Shown in pieces: positions 34,906-43,594 of a DNA stretch of 64,000 bases. The stretch comes from Negativicoccus succinicivorans (GTDB taxonomy: Bacteria; Bacillota; Negativicutes; Veillonellales; Negativicoccaceae), in the NCBI RefSeq assembly GCF_014207605.1, contig NZ_JACHHI010000006.1, positions 1 to 64,000 of the forward strand, read 5' to 3'. The position numbers and the translations under genes are program-made. How positions within the stretch are numbered: position 1 is the stretch's first letter; every line of letters starts with the position of its first letter. The notes beneath the pieces are model-generated. The model had not been told where the DNA came from and searched no databases. It saw only the letters and a program-made list of their open reading frames with translations.

Positions 34906-34933
34906 GAAAAGGCCTCGCAAGCGAGGCCTTTTC
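34906..34933 (-). terminator. Internal terminator between permease and small membrane protein genes
   Basis: AAAAGGCCTCGC and GCGAGGCCTTTT form a stem with A- and T-runs on either side; read-through would be needed to express the downstream gene from the operon promoter. Confidence 0.85.
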
Positions 34934-34953
34934 ATACATACGCTACATTCCTG

Positions 34954-36231
34954 TTATTTGCCCGGGAAGAACGGCCAAACAATCGGAATTACGATCATCA
35001 TAACGACGAAGCCTACGATACAAAGCGGAATACCGATCTTGAGGTAATCGTTGAAGCTGTATTGGCCAGGGCCAAGTACCAGCGTGTTCGGAGGCGTTGC
35101 AACCGGCGTCGCAAATGCGGCGGAGGCTGCGATCGCAATGCTCACGAGAACGGCCTTCGGGTCCGCATGTAAGGATTGCGCCATCGAAATGCCCAACGGT
35201 GCCAACAGAGCCGCCGTTGCCGTGTTGTTCATGAACTGCGTCAGGATGTTGCTCAAAAGGTACATCGCCGCGCAGACGATCAACGGGTTCGGGCTTGCAC
35301 CCAACGAGCCAACAACCGTATCCGCAATCAATTTGCCGGCGCCCGATTTATCCAATGCGGTCGCGATCGGCATCATGCCTGCGAACAAGAAAATCGTTAC
35401 CCAGTCAATCGAAGCATACGCTTGTTTTTCTGTCATACAACCAGTCAGTACGCAGATGAGAGCGCCGATAACGGCCGCGGTCGTCAGCGATACGTGCAAG
35501 GTTTTCGAGAAGATCATGACGATAACTACGCCGATTAAAATCAAGAGCGAAATTATCTGTTTCGTCTTATTGCCCGATACTTCGGAAACTTCCTGTTCTA
35601 CTTCCGCGGAAGTGTCGATATCATGGTTCGGCAGTAAGCGTTTGCCGATCGTCAAAGTGAACAGGACAGTCGCAATACAAAGCGGAATACCGGCAAATGC
35701 GAATTCGAAGAAGCCGAAAGTCGGCAAATGCGCGTTAGACAGTGCACCGGTAACGATAATGTTCGGCGGCGTACCGACCATGGTCAGCGTACCACCGGCG
35801 TTAGCGGCGATCGCCATCGGCATCATGAAACGCGAACCTTTCAGATGAGCTGCCGCGCAGATACCGGTAACAACCGGGATCAGGGATGCGGCGGTACCGG
35901 TGTTGGACAGTACCGAGCTCATGATAATCGTAATGGCCATAACGCCAAACATCAAGCCGGTTTCACTTTTACCGGCCATACGTACAACTTTTTCACCGAT
36001 AAGTTGCGCCATGCCGGTGTGGAACAAAGCCGCGCCGATAACGAACATGCCGGCGAACAAAACAACTGTTGAGTTAGACAGACCGGAGAAAATCATTTTT
36101 TCCGGGATAACACCCAACAAACCCAGCGCAATCGCGCCACCCATCGAAGTAATCGCCAAAGGGATAATTTCAGTAATAAAACAGATGGCGACCACTGCAA
36201 GTACCGATAATGTGATCATTGCAGGACTCAT
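34954..36231 (-). CDS. SLC13/DASS-family dicarboxylate permease, operon copy
   Basis: 425 residues with the DASS motifs SNTGTAASLIPVV, GTPPNIIVTG, FMNNTATAALLAPLG and ATPPNTLVLGPG. It is a Na+-coupled carrier candidate for succinate. It lies 97 bp downstream of the decarboxylase beta gene in the same transcription unit that encodes every enzyme from succinyl-CoA to propionyl-CoA, which supports succinate as substrate. The protein is a near twin of that at 30314-31591. Confidence 0.87.
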   Translation of the reverse strand: MSPAMITLSVLAVVAICFITEIIPLAITSMGGAIALGLLGVIPEKMIFSGLSNSTVVLFAGMFVIGAALFHTGMAQLIGEKVVRMAGKSETGLMFGVMAITIIMSSVLSNTGTAASLIPVVTGICAAAHLKGSRFMMPMAIAANAGGTLTMVGTPPNIIVTGALSNAHLPTFGFFEFAFAGIPLCIATVLFTLTIGKRLLPNHDIDTSAEVEQEVSEVSGNKTKQIISLLILIGVVIVMIFSKTLHVSLTTAAVIGALICVLTGCMTEKQAYASIDWVTIFLFAGMMPIATALDKSGAGKLIADTVVGSLGASPNPLIVCAAMYLLSNILTQFMNNTATAALLAPLGISMAQSLHADPKAVLVSIAIAASAAFATPVATPPNTLVLGPGQYSFNDYLKIGIPLCIVGFVVMMIVIPIVWPFFPGK

Positions 36232-36328
36232 AAGAGTACACCTTCTTTTTTGTAATAACTAGCAAATAGTCATTGGGCAAAGGTATAAAAGAAGGGCTCG
36301 AGGTAAGGGAATAAGTTGCGGATGCTAA

Positions 36329-37456
36329 TTAATGAGCACCTGTTGCGCTCAACATGGCAAGCATGGTGCCGGCCGCTACCGCCGTACCGATTACGCCTGC
36401 AACGTTCGGACCCATGGCGTGCATCAGAAGGAAGTTAGCCGGGTTCGCTTTCGAACCGACTACCTGCGATACACGAGCTGCCATCGGAACGGCGGAAACG
36501 CCTGCCGAACCGATCAACGGGTTCGTCTTGCCGTCGACCATCAACATGATCTTACCGAAGATGACGCCGCCTGCTGTACCGGCGATGAAAGCAACGAGAC
36601 CCAAACCGATGATTTCCAAGGTTTGAACGTTCAGGAAGCTTTCTGCCGACATGGTACAACCGGTACCCAATGCCAGGAAGATCGTGACGGTGTTCATCAA
36701 CGCGTTCTGCGCCGTATCGGACAGACGGTGCGTAACACCGGATTCATTGATCAGGTTACCGAACATCAGCATACCTAAAAGTGCGGTAATAGACGGAAGT
36801 AATAAGCTGATGAAGATCGTGGATGCGATCGGGAACACCACTTTTTCAAAGTGCGATACGTGACGCAACTGTTCCATGACAATTTGACGATCTTTTTTGG
36901 TCGTGAACAATTTCATGATCGGAGGCTGGATCAACGGAACCAGGGACATGTACGAATACGCCGCTACCGCGATCGCGCCCAAGAGTTCCGGAGCCAATTT
37001 CGAAGCCAGGTAAATCGAAGTCGGGCCGTCGGCGCCGCCGATAATACCGATCGCAGCTGCCTGCGGAGCGGTAAAGCCCAAGAACATCGCGCCACCCAAG
37101 GCAACGAATACGCCGATTTGTGCCGCCGCGCCGAGCAAGAGAGTTTTCGGGTTCGCAATCAGCGGACCGAAGTCCGTCATCGCGCCGACACCCATAAAGA
37201 TCAACGGCGGGAAAATTTCAAACTGAATGCCCGCATGAATGAGGGCAAAAACGCCTTCTTCAAAACCGTTTTTCGGCAAGTTGGCAAGGATACAACCGAA
37301 TGCGATCGGTCCGAGCAACAACGGCTCAAATTCCTTGACAAATGCCAGGTAGAGCAACAGTATGCCGACAAAGATCATGATCGCATTACCAATACTGAAT
37401 ACGATAATGCCGCTGTCATGCCATACCGAAGTCACAGCTACTATGAAATCACTCAT
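36329..37456 (-). CDS. mmdB: Methylmalonyl-CoA decarboxylase beta subunit (Na+ channel)
   Basis: 375 residues, polytopic membrane protein. It carries out the decarboxylation of carboxybiotin coupled to Na+ export. The [23 protein letters not shown] segment (intramembrane Asp) and [20 protein letters not shown] are the conserved ion-path regions of OadB/MmdB/GcdB proteins. ATG follows AGAGGAGAT. It is 40 bp downstream of the biotin-carrier gene. Assignment to methylmalonyl-CoA rather than oxaloacetate or glutaconyl-CoA rests on the mutase and epimerase genes in the operon. Confidence 0.93.
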   Translation of the reverse strand: MSDFIVAVTSVWHDSGIIVFSIGNAIMIFVGILLLYLAFVKEFEPLLLGPIAFGCILANLPKNGFEEGVFALIHAGIQFEIFPPLIFMGVGAMTDFGPLIANPKTLLLGAAAQIGVFVALGGAMFLGFTAPQAAAIGIIGGADGPTSIYLASKLAPELLGAIAVAAYSYMSLVPLIQPPIMKLFTTKKDRQIVMEQLRHVSHFEKVVFPIASTIFISLLLPSITALLGMLMFGNLINESGVTHRLSDTAQNALMNTVTIFLALGTGCTMSAESFLNVQTLEIIGLGLVAFIAGTAGGVIFGKIMLMVDGKTNPLIGSAGVSAVPMAARVSQVVGSKANPANFLLMHAMGPNVAGVIGTAVAAGTMLAMLSATGAH

Positions 37457-37496
37457 ACTGTATCTCCTCTTCTATGTTTTCTGGTAAGTTGAGGTT

Positions 37497-37889
37497 TTAG
37501 CCCAACGCGATCAAATCGTCGCCCGCTTGTACGGTAGCATTGGCTGCGACCAAGATACTTTTTACCGTACCGTCACTCGGAGCATAGATTTCGTTGGCCA
37601 TTTTCATCGCTTCCAGGACACAGAGGAGATCGCCGGCTTTAACAGCCTGACCTTCTTTTACGTCGACGGAAAGGATTTTGCCCGGCATCGGAGCTTTTAC
37701 CGTTTCCGCGCCGGCCGGAGCCGCTTTCGCTGCCGGAGCCGGAGCTGCTGCCGGAGCCGGAGCTGCTACCGGAGCCGCTTTCGGAGCCGGAGCCGCTTTC
37801 GGAGCCGCTTTCGGGGCTGCGCCTGCGCCGAGTTCGTTCACTTCTACATCGTATTCTTGACCGTTAACGGTTACAGAAAATTTTCTCAT
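37497..37889 (-). CDS. mmdC: Decarboxylase biotin carrier (gamma) subunit
   Basis: 130 residues: a short N-terminal domain, a long Ala/Pro-rich flexible linker (residues ~30-60, repeated AAPKAAP units), and a C-terminal biotinyl domain with the biotin-attachment motif EAMKM and lysine at about residue 96. It carries CO2 from the alpha to the beta subunit. The start ATG at 37889 follows AGGAGG by 7 nt. The linker's repetitive DNA explains the low-complexity stretch at 37700-37830. Confidence 0.94.
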   Translation of the reverse strand: MRKFSVTVNGQEYDVEVNELGAGAAPKAAPKAAPAPKAAPVAAPAPAAAPAPAAKAAPAGAETVKAPMPGKILSVDVKEGQAVKAGDLLCVLEAMKMANEIYAPSDGTVKSILVAANATVQAGDDLIALG

Positions 37890-37935
37890 TGTACATCCTC
37901 CTACTAAAAAGTAATTCTCCAAAACAAGGTATTGC

Positions 37936-38283
37936 TTAGTAATTGTCTACTCCAGACAGACGCGCCGCTGCTGTCCAACCGGTATTTTTGGCCGGTCGAA
38001 TGGACGCAATTTGCGAGCTCGAGTAGCCCATTGCTGCTACTGCTGCGGTAATCACCGCAACCACTTCATCATTATCGGACGCAGTCGACGTTGCTGCCGG
38101 AGCTGCAGCTGCTGCCGCGGCGGCAGGTGCCGCTTTCGCTACCGGTTTAGGAGACGACTTTTTTTTTCCGGTCGGATCCACAAGTCGAATGATCGTCATG
38201 AGCACCCACAGCATAATCAACACAAAGAATACAATAAACATGTTGATCAGCATAAATACCCAAGGATTCAATTCACTTCCCAT
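37936..38283 (-). CDS. mmdD: Decarboxylase delta subunit (OadG family)
   Basis: 115 residues: one N-terminal membrane helix (about residues 8-34, VFMLINMFIVFFVLIMLWVLMTIIRLV), an Ala-rich linker, and a C-terminal tail rich in small residues with TAAARLSG. Delta/OadG subunits hold the alpha and beta subunits together. No separate epsilon gene, as known in Veillonella, is seen. It lies between the alpha and biotin-carrier genes, as in other sodium decarboxylase operons. Confidence 0.88.
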   Translation of the reverse strand: MGSELNPWVFMLINMFIVFFVLIMLWVLMTIIRLVDPTGKKKSSPKPVAKAAPAAAAAAAAPAATSTASDNDEVVAVITAAVAAMGYSSSQIASIRPAKNTGWTAAARLSGVDNY

Positions 38284-38339
38284 TCACACCCATCCTTTCT
38301 CTTTAGATTTTTCCTATACTACGTTATGCCGCTAAGAGA

Positions 38340-39869
38340 TTATAACGGAATATTGGCGTGTTTTTTCGCAGGACGGGCTTCGCGTTTGCTGGCGAGCATG
38401 GCCAACGCGTTGATAACGTACGGACGCGTTTGTTTCGGTTCGATAACTGCGTCAACAAAGCCGCGTTCGGCTGCTTTGTACGGAGTCGCGAACTCTTCCA
38501 CATATTCTGCCGTCTTCTGTTCTTTATCCGGATCTTTCCGGAAGATGATGTTGGCAGCGCCTGCCGGTCCCATAACCGCAATTTCCGAAGTCGGCCAAGC
38601 GAATACCTGGTCCGCGCCCAAGTCCTGGGAGCACATCGCGAGGTACGATCCGCCGTAAGCTTTACGGGTAATTACCGTTACTTTCGGCACGGTCGCTTCC
38701 GAGTACGCAAACAGCATTTTCGCACCGTGGCGAATGATGCCGCCGTATTCCTGCTGTACGCCCGGCAAGAAGCCCGGTACGTCAACCAAGTTTACGAGCG
38801 GAATGTTGAAAGCGTCGCAGAAACGGATGAAACGGCTGGATTTGTCGGATGCATTGATGTCCAAGCAGCCGGCCATAAATTTCGGCTGGTTGGCAATGAT
38901 GCCGACGGTTTGTCCGTCAAAGCGGGCAAAGCAGGTAATGATATTTTTCGCGTAGTGAGCGAGTACATCATAGTATTCACCGTTGTCGACAATGCTCTTG
39001 ATAACATCGTACATATCATACGCTGCGTTGGAGTTGTCCGGCAACAAGGCGTTGAGGCTTTCGTCCATACGCATCGGGTCATCACCCGTGTCAACAATCG
39101 GAGCTTCTTCCATGTTATTGCTCGGCAGGAAGCCCAAGAGATAGCGGATCTGGTTCAAGCAGTCTTCGTCGTCTTTCGCGATGAAGTGCGATACGCCCGA
39201 AATGCTGTTGTGGGTCATAGCGCCGCCCAGTTTTTCCGCCGTTACGTCTTCACCGGTGACCGATTTAACAACGGCCGGACCCGTGATGAACATTTGGCTG
39301 GTGCCTTCGACCATGTAGATGAAGTCCGTCAATGCAGGCGAGTAAACCGCGCCGCCGGCCGACGGTCCCATGATGGCCGAAATCTGCGGAACGACACCGG
39401 ATGCAATCGTATTTTCAAAGAAAATACGGCCGTAACCGGACAATGCGTCAACCGCTTCCTGAATACGAGCGCCGCCCGAATCGTTCAGGCCGACACACGG
39501 TGCGCCCATTTTGAGCGAAAGCTGCAGGACACGGACGATTTTGCTGGCGTGCATTTCGCCGAGCGAGCCGCCTTCTACCGTGAAGTCTTGCGCAAATGCG
39601 TAAACGAGTTTGCCGTCAACGGTACCATAACCGGTAACAACACCTTCGCCCGGAAGATCTTTTTTATCTTGGCCGAAGTTTACGCAACGATGTTTTACCA
39701 AAGCGCCGATTTCAACGAAGGAGCCTTCGTCAAAAAGGATTTCCAAACGTTCACGCGCAGTCATCTTTCCTTTTGCGTGCTGTTTGTCGATACGGCTTTG
39801 GCCACCGCCCATGCGGACGTGTTCCAAATTTTTATGAAGCAATTCAACTTTTTGTTGGTTTACCGACAT
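38340..39869 (-). CDS. mmdA: Methylmalonyl-CoA decarboxylase alpha subunit (carboxyltransferase)
   Basis: 509 residues, acyl-CoA carboxyltransferase with two crotonase-like halves. Recognisable are KMTARERLEILFDEGSF, the first oxyanion region SGGARIQEAV, MGPSAGGAVYSPALTDF, and in the second half LVDVPGFLPGVQQEYGGIIRHGAKMLFAYSEATVPKVTVI. It transfers the carboxyl group of methylmalonyl-CoA to biotin. ATG at 39869 follows CGGAGGTG; the frame is open 13 codons further but without a ribosome site. Confidence 0.95.
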   Translation of the reverse strand: MSVNQQKVELLHKNLEHVRMGGGQSRIDKQHAKGKMTARERLEILFDEGSFVEIGALVKHRCVNFGQDKKDLPGEGVVTGYGTVDGKLVYAFAQDFTVEGGSLGEMHASKIVRVLQLSLKMGAPCVGLNDSGGARIQEAVDALSGYGRIFFENTIASGVVPQISAIMGPSAGGAVYSPALTDFIYMVEGTSQMFITGPAVVKSVTGEDVTAEKLGGAMTHNSISGVSHFIAKDDEDCLNQIRYLLGFLPSNNMEEAPIVDTGDDPMRMDESLNALLPDNSNAAYDMYDVIKSIVDNGEYYDVLAHYAKNIITCFARFDGQTVGIIANQPKFMAGCLDINASDKSSRFIRFCDAFNIPLVNLVDVPGFLPGVQQEYGGIIRHGAKMLFAYSEATVPKVTVITRKAYGGSYLAMCSQDLGADQVFAWPTSEIAVMGPAGAANIIFRKDPDKEQKTAEYVEEFATPYKAAERGFVDAVIEPKQTRPYVINALAMLASKREARPAKKHANIPL

Positions 39870-39926
39870 TCTTACACCTCCGAATAATGGTAGGGAAGGC
39901 CGCCTCATCGAGGCGGCATACTCCTA

Positions 39927-40343
39927 TTATTGACGCTCCGTAAGTTCGATCAAAAGACCGTTCGTAGCTTTCGGATGTAAGAACGCGATGCGGCAGCCGC
40001 CGGCACCGTAGCGAGGTTTTTCATCCAACAGACGAACACCGCGAGCTTTCAAGTCTTCGAGAGCTGCGTCGATGCTGTCAACACGCAAAGCAACGTGTTG
40101 GAAGCCGTTACGATGTTTTTCAATGTAACGGGCGATCGGGCCATCCGGGCTGGTGGATTCCAAGAATTCGAGTTCCGCATCCCCCAGTTTGAAGAAGCTT
40201 ACGTTAACTTTCTGTTCTTCCACCGTTTCGTCTGCTGCGGTCGGATGAACGTTCAACGTTTCCTGGAAAACTTGTTTCGTTTTCTGCAGGTCATCCACTG
40301 CAATACCGATATGGTCGATGTTCATAACTTTCCAATTCGCCAT
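39927..40343 (-). CDS. mce: Methylmalonyl-CoA epimerase
   Basis: 138 residues of the vicinal-oxygen-chelate fold: metal-site His in IDHIGIAVDDL near residue 11, His in FQHVALRVDSID near residue 82, and Glu in NGLLIELTE near the C-terminus. It converts (R)- to (S)-methylmalonyl-CoA, linking the mutase product to the decarboxylase substrate. It lies between meaB and the alpha subunit with short gaps. Confidence 0.95.
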   Translation of the reverse strand: MANWKVMNIDHIGIAVDDLQKTKQVFQETLNVHPTAADETVEEQKVNVSFFKLGDAELEFLESTSPDGPIARYIEKHRNGFQHVALRVDSIDAALEDLKARGVRLLDEKPRYGAGGCRIAFLHPKATNGLLIELTERQ

Positions 40344-40375
40344 GCTTACTCCTCCTTTTGCAATAAAAAATAAAA

Positions 40376-41314
40376 TTATTTAATAGCTTTTGCTACGATG
40401 GACTCAACGACTGTGTAAGGATCCACTTTCCTTGCATAGACTTGTTCCACGTAGTTATCAAATTCACCCGAGGACGTAACTTTTTCCATTACGTGACGGG
40501 AGATTTGCTCTTTGACCATCGCGATAATCTCGTTGACTGTCCGTTCGTGTCTGCGTTCCTGCAGAAGACCGGACTCTTCCAAGAATTCACGATGTTCGTC
40601 CATTGCCTCAATGACGTCTTCCACGCCTTCGTCACGACTGGCAATGGTGCGTTTGATCGGCGGACGCCAATCCACCTCTTCCGAGTTCAAATCGAGCATC
40701 ATTTCGATTTCAACGTTCAAACGGTCCGCGCCGTCGCGATCACATTTGTTGATCGCAAATACGTCGCCGATTTCCAGAATGCCCGCCTTAATCGCCTGAA
40801 TATCATCGCCCAAACCGGGTACCAGTACAACCAATGTGGTGTCCGCATTCTTGACGATATCGACTTCGGATTGGCCGACGCCAACCGTTTCAATCAAGAC
40901 GACATCCATGCCGAATGCATCCATCAGCTTGACTGTATCCGCGGTTTTCTTGGAGAGTCCCCCCAAGCTACCGCGCGTACCCATACTCCGAATAAATACG
41001 CCTTCATCCAATGTCAAATCATTCATGCGAATTCGGTCACCCAAGATCGCACCGCCGCTAAACGGGCTCGTCGGGTCGACTGCGACAATGCCGACAGTCT
41101 TACCTTGTTTACGGAAATATTTTACCAGCTTGTCGGTCAGGGTCGATTTGCCTGCGCCCGGCGCACCGGTAATACCGATAATCCGCGCATTACCTGTATG
41201 ACTATAGATTTCTCGAAGTATATCGACATATCCGTCTGCTTCGTTCTCGACTGCAGAGATAGACCTCGCCAAGGCCAGCCTGGATCCATTCCAGAATTCC
41301 TTCATTAAATCCAT
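40376..41314 (-). CDS. meaB: MeaB-type GTPase chaperone of methylmalonyl-CoA mutase
   Basis: 312 residues, G3E-family GTPase with Walker A GAPGAGKST near residue 50, AVDPTSPFSGGAILGDRIRM (switch I region), ETVGVGQSE (switch II) and NKCD for guanine. It protects and reloads the cobalamin of the mutase. ATG at 41314 follows AAGGGGGG; codons before it are the ribosome site. It sits right after the mutase genes. Confidence 0.95.
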   Translation of the reverse strand: MDLMKEFWNGSRLALARSISAVENEADGYVDILREIYSHTGNARIIGITGAPGAGKSTLTDKLVKYFRKQGKTVGIVAVDPTSPFSGGAILGDRIRMNDLTLDEGVFIRSMGTRGSLGGLSKKTADTVKLMDAFGMDVVLIETVGVGQSEVDIVKNADTTLVVLVPGLGDDIQAIKAGILEIGDVFAINKCDRDGADRLNVEIEMMLDLNSEEVDWRPPIKRTIASRDEGVEDVIEAMDEHREFLEESGLLQERRHERTVNEIIAMVKEQISRHVMEKVTSSGEFDNYVEQVYARKVDPYTVVESIVAKAIK

Positions 41315-41386
41315 GGTTTTGCCCCCCTTGGTCAATTACGGACCTGTGCTCCCGCCGTAGCGGGAGCCGGTACCGTCTATCAGTTC

Positions 41387-41782
41387 TTAATGAACGTTTT
41401 CTTTGATGAATTCGATGATCTTCGTGGTCGGAGTGCCCGGTGTGAAGACAGCTTTTACGCCGGCTTCTTTCAGTGCCGGGATATCGCCTTCCGGAATAAC
41501 GCCGCCGCCGATAACGAGCACGTCATTCAATCCCTTTTCTTTCAAGAGTTCGATAACGCGCGGGAACAGCGTGCCGTGCGCGCCGGAGAGCAAGCTCAAC
41601 GCAACTACGTCAACGTCTTCAGAAAGAGCCGCTTCCGCGATCTGTTCCGGAGTCTGACGAAGACCGGTATAAATAACTTCAAAGCCCGCATCGCGCAACG
41701 CACGAGCGACTACTTTAGCACCGCGGTCGTGACCATCCAGACCCGGTTTTGCAACAATTACACGAATTAATTTTTCTGCCAT
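41387..41782 (-). CDS. Methylmalonyl-CoA mutase, cobalamin-binding subunit
   Basis: 131 residues forming one B12-binding domain with the base-off/His-on signature [25 protein letters not shown] (DxHxxG, His near residue 17) and later [13 protein letters not shown] and GGGVIPEGD. Here the domain is a separate polypeptide, as in archaeal and some Firmicute mutases, and associates with the large subunit encoded just upstream. Confidence 0.94.
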   Translation of the reverse strand: MAEKLIRVIVAKPGLDGHDRGAKVVARALRDAGFEVIYTGLRQTPEQIAEAALSEDVDVVALSLLSGAHGTLFPRVIELLKEKGLNDVLVIGGGVIPEGDIPALKEAGVKAVFTPGTPTTKIIEFIKENVH

Positions 41783-41821
41783 GATTGGTTACCTCCCGTA
41801 TCCTTTCAGCAATAGCGTATC

Positions 41822-43468
41822 TTAAACCGTAGCGTGCGCCTGGTATTCACCAAATACGCCGCGCAGTACGTTGCAGATTTCACCCAAAGATGCATATGTG
41901 CGTACGCAGTCGAGGATCAACGGCATCAAGTTGACGCTTTCATCTTCGGCGCCTTTGCGCAATGCTTCCAAAGTGGCCTTGACAGCTTCCTGATCGCGAC
42001 CGGCTTTAACTTTAGCCAATTTCTTAGCCTGCAGTTCGCCAACCGAAGTGTCGACTTTCAGCAAGCCTTCGACCGGTTTTTCTTCGACTTGGAATTTGTT
42101 GACGCCAACGATAATACGGTCGCCGGATTCAACTTCCATCTGCCAACGATATGCCGATTCCTGAATTTCTTTCTGGATGTAACCTTTTTCAATCGCGACT
42201 ACCGCGCCGCCCATTTCGTCGATCTTACGGATGTAGTCTTCCGCTTCTTTTTCGATCGCATTGGTCAACGCTTCTACATAGTACGAGCCGCCCAGCGGAT
42301 CGACTACGTCAGCCAAACCGGATTCGTACGCAACGATCTGCTGCGTGCGCAACGCGATTTGTACGGATTCCGTCGTCGGCAATGCCAACGCTTCGTCGCG
42401 GGAGTTAGTGTGCAAGGACTGCGTGCCGCCGAGAACAGCCGCCGCGGTCTGCAACGCTACACGAACGATGTTGTTGTCGACCTGTTGCGCCGTCAACATC
42501 GAGCCTGCGGTCTGCGTGTGTACACGCAATTTCATGGATTTGTCTTTCTTCGCGCCGAAACGGTCTTTCAGGATGCGCGCCCAAAGACGACGGGATGCAC
42601 GGAATTTTGCAACTTCTTCGAGTACGTTGTTGTGCGCGTTCCAGAAGAAGGACAGACGACCTGCAAATTCGTCGATTTCCATGCCGGCTTTCAGTGCCGC
42701 TTCGATGTATGCAATACCGTCAGCGATCGTGAAAGCGATTTCCTGCGCTGCTGTCGAACCCGCTTCACGAATGTGGTAGCCGGAGATCGAAATCGTGTTC
42801 CATTTCGGAACGTTCTGCGAGCAGTATTCAAAAATATTGGTGATCAAACGCATCGACGGTTTCGGCGGGAAAATGTAAGTGCCGCGAGCCGCATATTCTT
42901 TCAGGATGTCGTTTTGGATCGTGCCGCGCAGCTGGTCAGCGGATACGCCTTGTTTTTCCGCAACGGCAATGTACATCGCCAAGAGGACGGACGCCGGAGC
43001 GTTGATCGTCATCGAGGTCGAAACTTTACCCAAGTCGATCTGGTCGAACAGGATTTCCATGTCGGCGAGCGTATCGATCGCAACGCCTACTTTACCAACT
43101 TCGCCGGCACTCATCGGATCATCCGAATCGTAACCGATCTGCGTCGGCAAGTCGAATGCGCAGGAAAGGCCCGTCGCACCGTTTTCAATCAGGTAACGGT
43201 AACGTTGGTTTGATTCTTCGGCCGTAGCGAAACCGGCATACATACGCATCGTCCAGAGACGGCCACGGTACATCGTCGGCTGTACGCCGCGGGTGTACGG
43301 GTAGCTGCCCGGCAGAGCCAGATCGCGTTCATAGTCAAACCCTTCGATATCGAGCGGGGTGTAGACTTTGTTGTGCTTCATGTTCGGACGTTCCGGGTGT
43401 TTGGCATACATCTTAGCGACTGTTTCTTCGTATGCCTCCAATTTGGCCTTCAAGGATTCGTTAGCCAT
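41822..43468 (-). CDS. Methylmalonyl-CoA mutase, catalytic large subunit
   Basis: 548 residues, TIM-barrel part of the mutase without the B12 domain. Typical segments are [41 protein letters not shown] (here with [12 protein letters not shown]), [22 protein letters not shown] and [19 protein letters not shown]. It interconverts succinyl-CoA and (R)-methylmalonyl-CoA. The start follows AGGAGGATG. The 126-bp gap to the CoA transferase gene upstream contains a small GTCTC/GAGAC hairpin but no clear terminator. Confidence 0.95.
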   Translation of the reverse strand: MANESLKAKLEAYEETVAKMYAKHPERPNMKHNKVYTPLDIEGFDYERDLALPGSYPYTRGVQPTMYRGRLWTMRMYAGFATAEESNQRYRYLIENGATGLSCAFDLPTQIGYDSDDPMSAGEVGKVGVAIDTLADMEILFDQIDLGKVSTSMTINAPASVLLAMYIAVAEKQGVSADQLRGTIQNDILKEYAARGTYIFPPKPSMRLITNIFEYCSQNVPKWNTISISGYHIREAGSTAAQEIAFTIADGIAYIEAALKAGMEIDEFAGRLSFFWNAHNNVLEEVAKFRASRRLWARILKDRFGAKKDKSMKLRVHTQTAGSMLTAQQVDNNIVRVALQTAAAVLGGTQSLHTNSRDEALALPTTESVQIALRTQQIVAYESGLADVVDPLGGSYYVEALTNAIEKEAEDYIRKIDEMGGAVVAIEKGYIQKEIQESAYRWQMEVESGDRIIVGVNKFQVEEKPVEGLLKVDTSVGELQAKKLAKVKAGRDQEAVKATLEALRKGAEDESVNLMPLILDCVRTYASLGEICNVLRGVFGEYQAHATV

Positions 43469-43594
43469 GTGTTCATCATCCTCCTAAAAAATATAAATAT
43501 ATATCGGTCTCTTGCGAGACTGACTAACCACAACGCAGCCGCAGCTTAAGCTGTCTTTTCAACGATGCGGGTAAGTCCAAAAAAGGATCGGGTC

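Noticed and set aside
37700-37830. Low-complexity GC-rich repeat as a DNA repeat element
   Set aside because: It is explained by the Ala/Pro linker codons of the biotin carrier gene.
38358-39887. Long plus-strand open frame opposite mmdA
   Set aside because: It is antisense to a certain enzyme gene, has no ribosome site and a composition typical of shadow frames in GC-rich DNA.
41834-43213. Long plus-strand open frame opposite the mutase large subunit
   Set aside because: Exactly antisense to a well-identified gene; Phe/Arg-rich shadow composition; no start signal.
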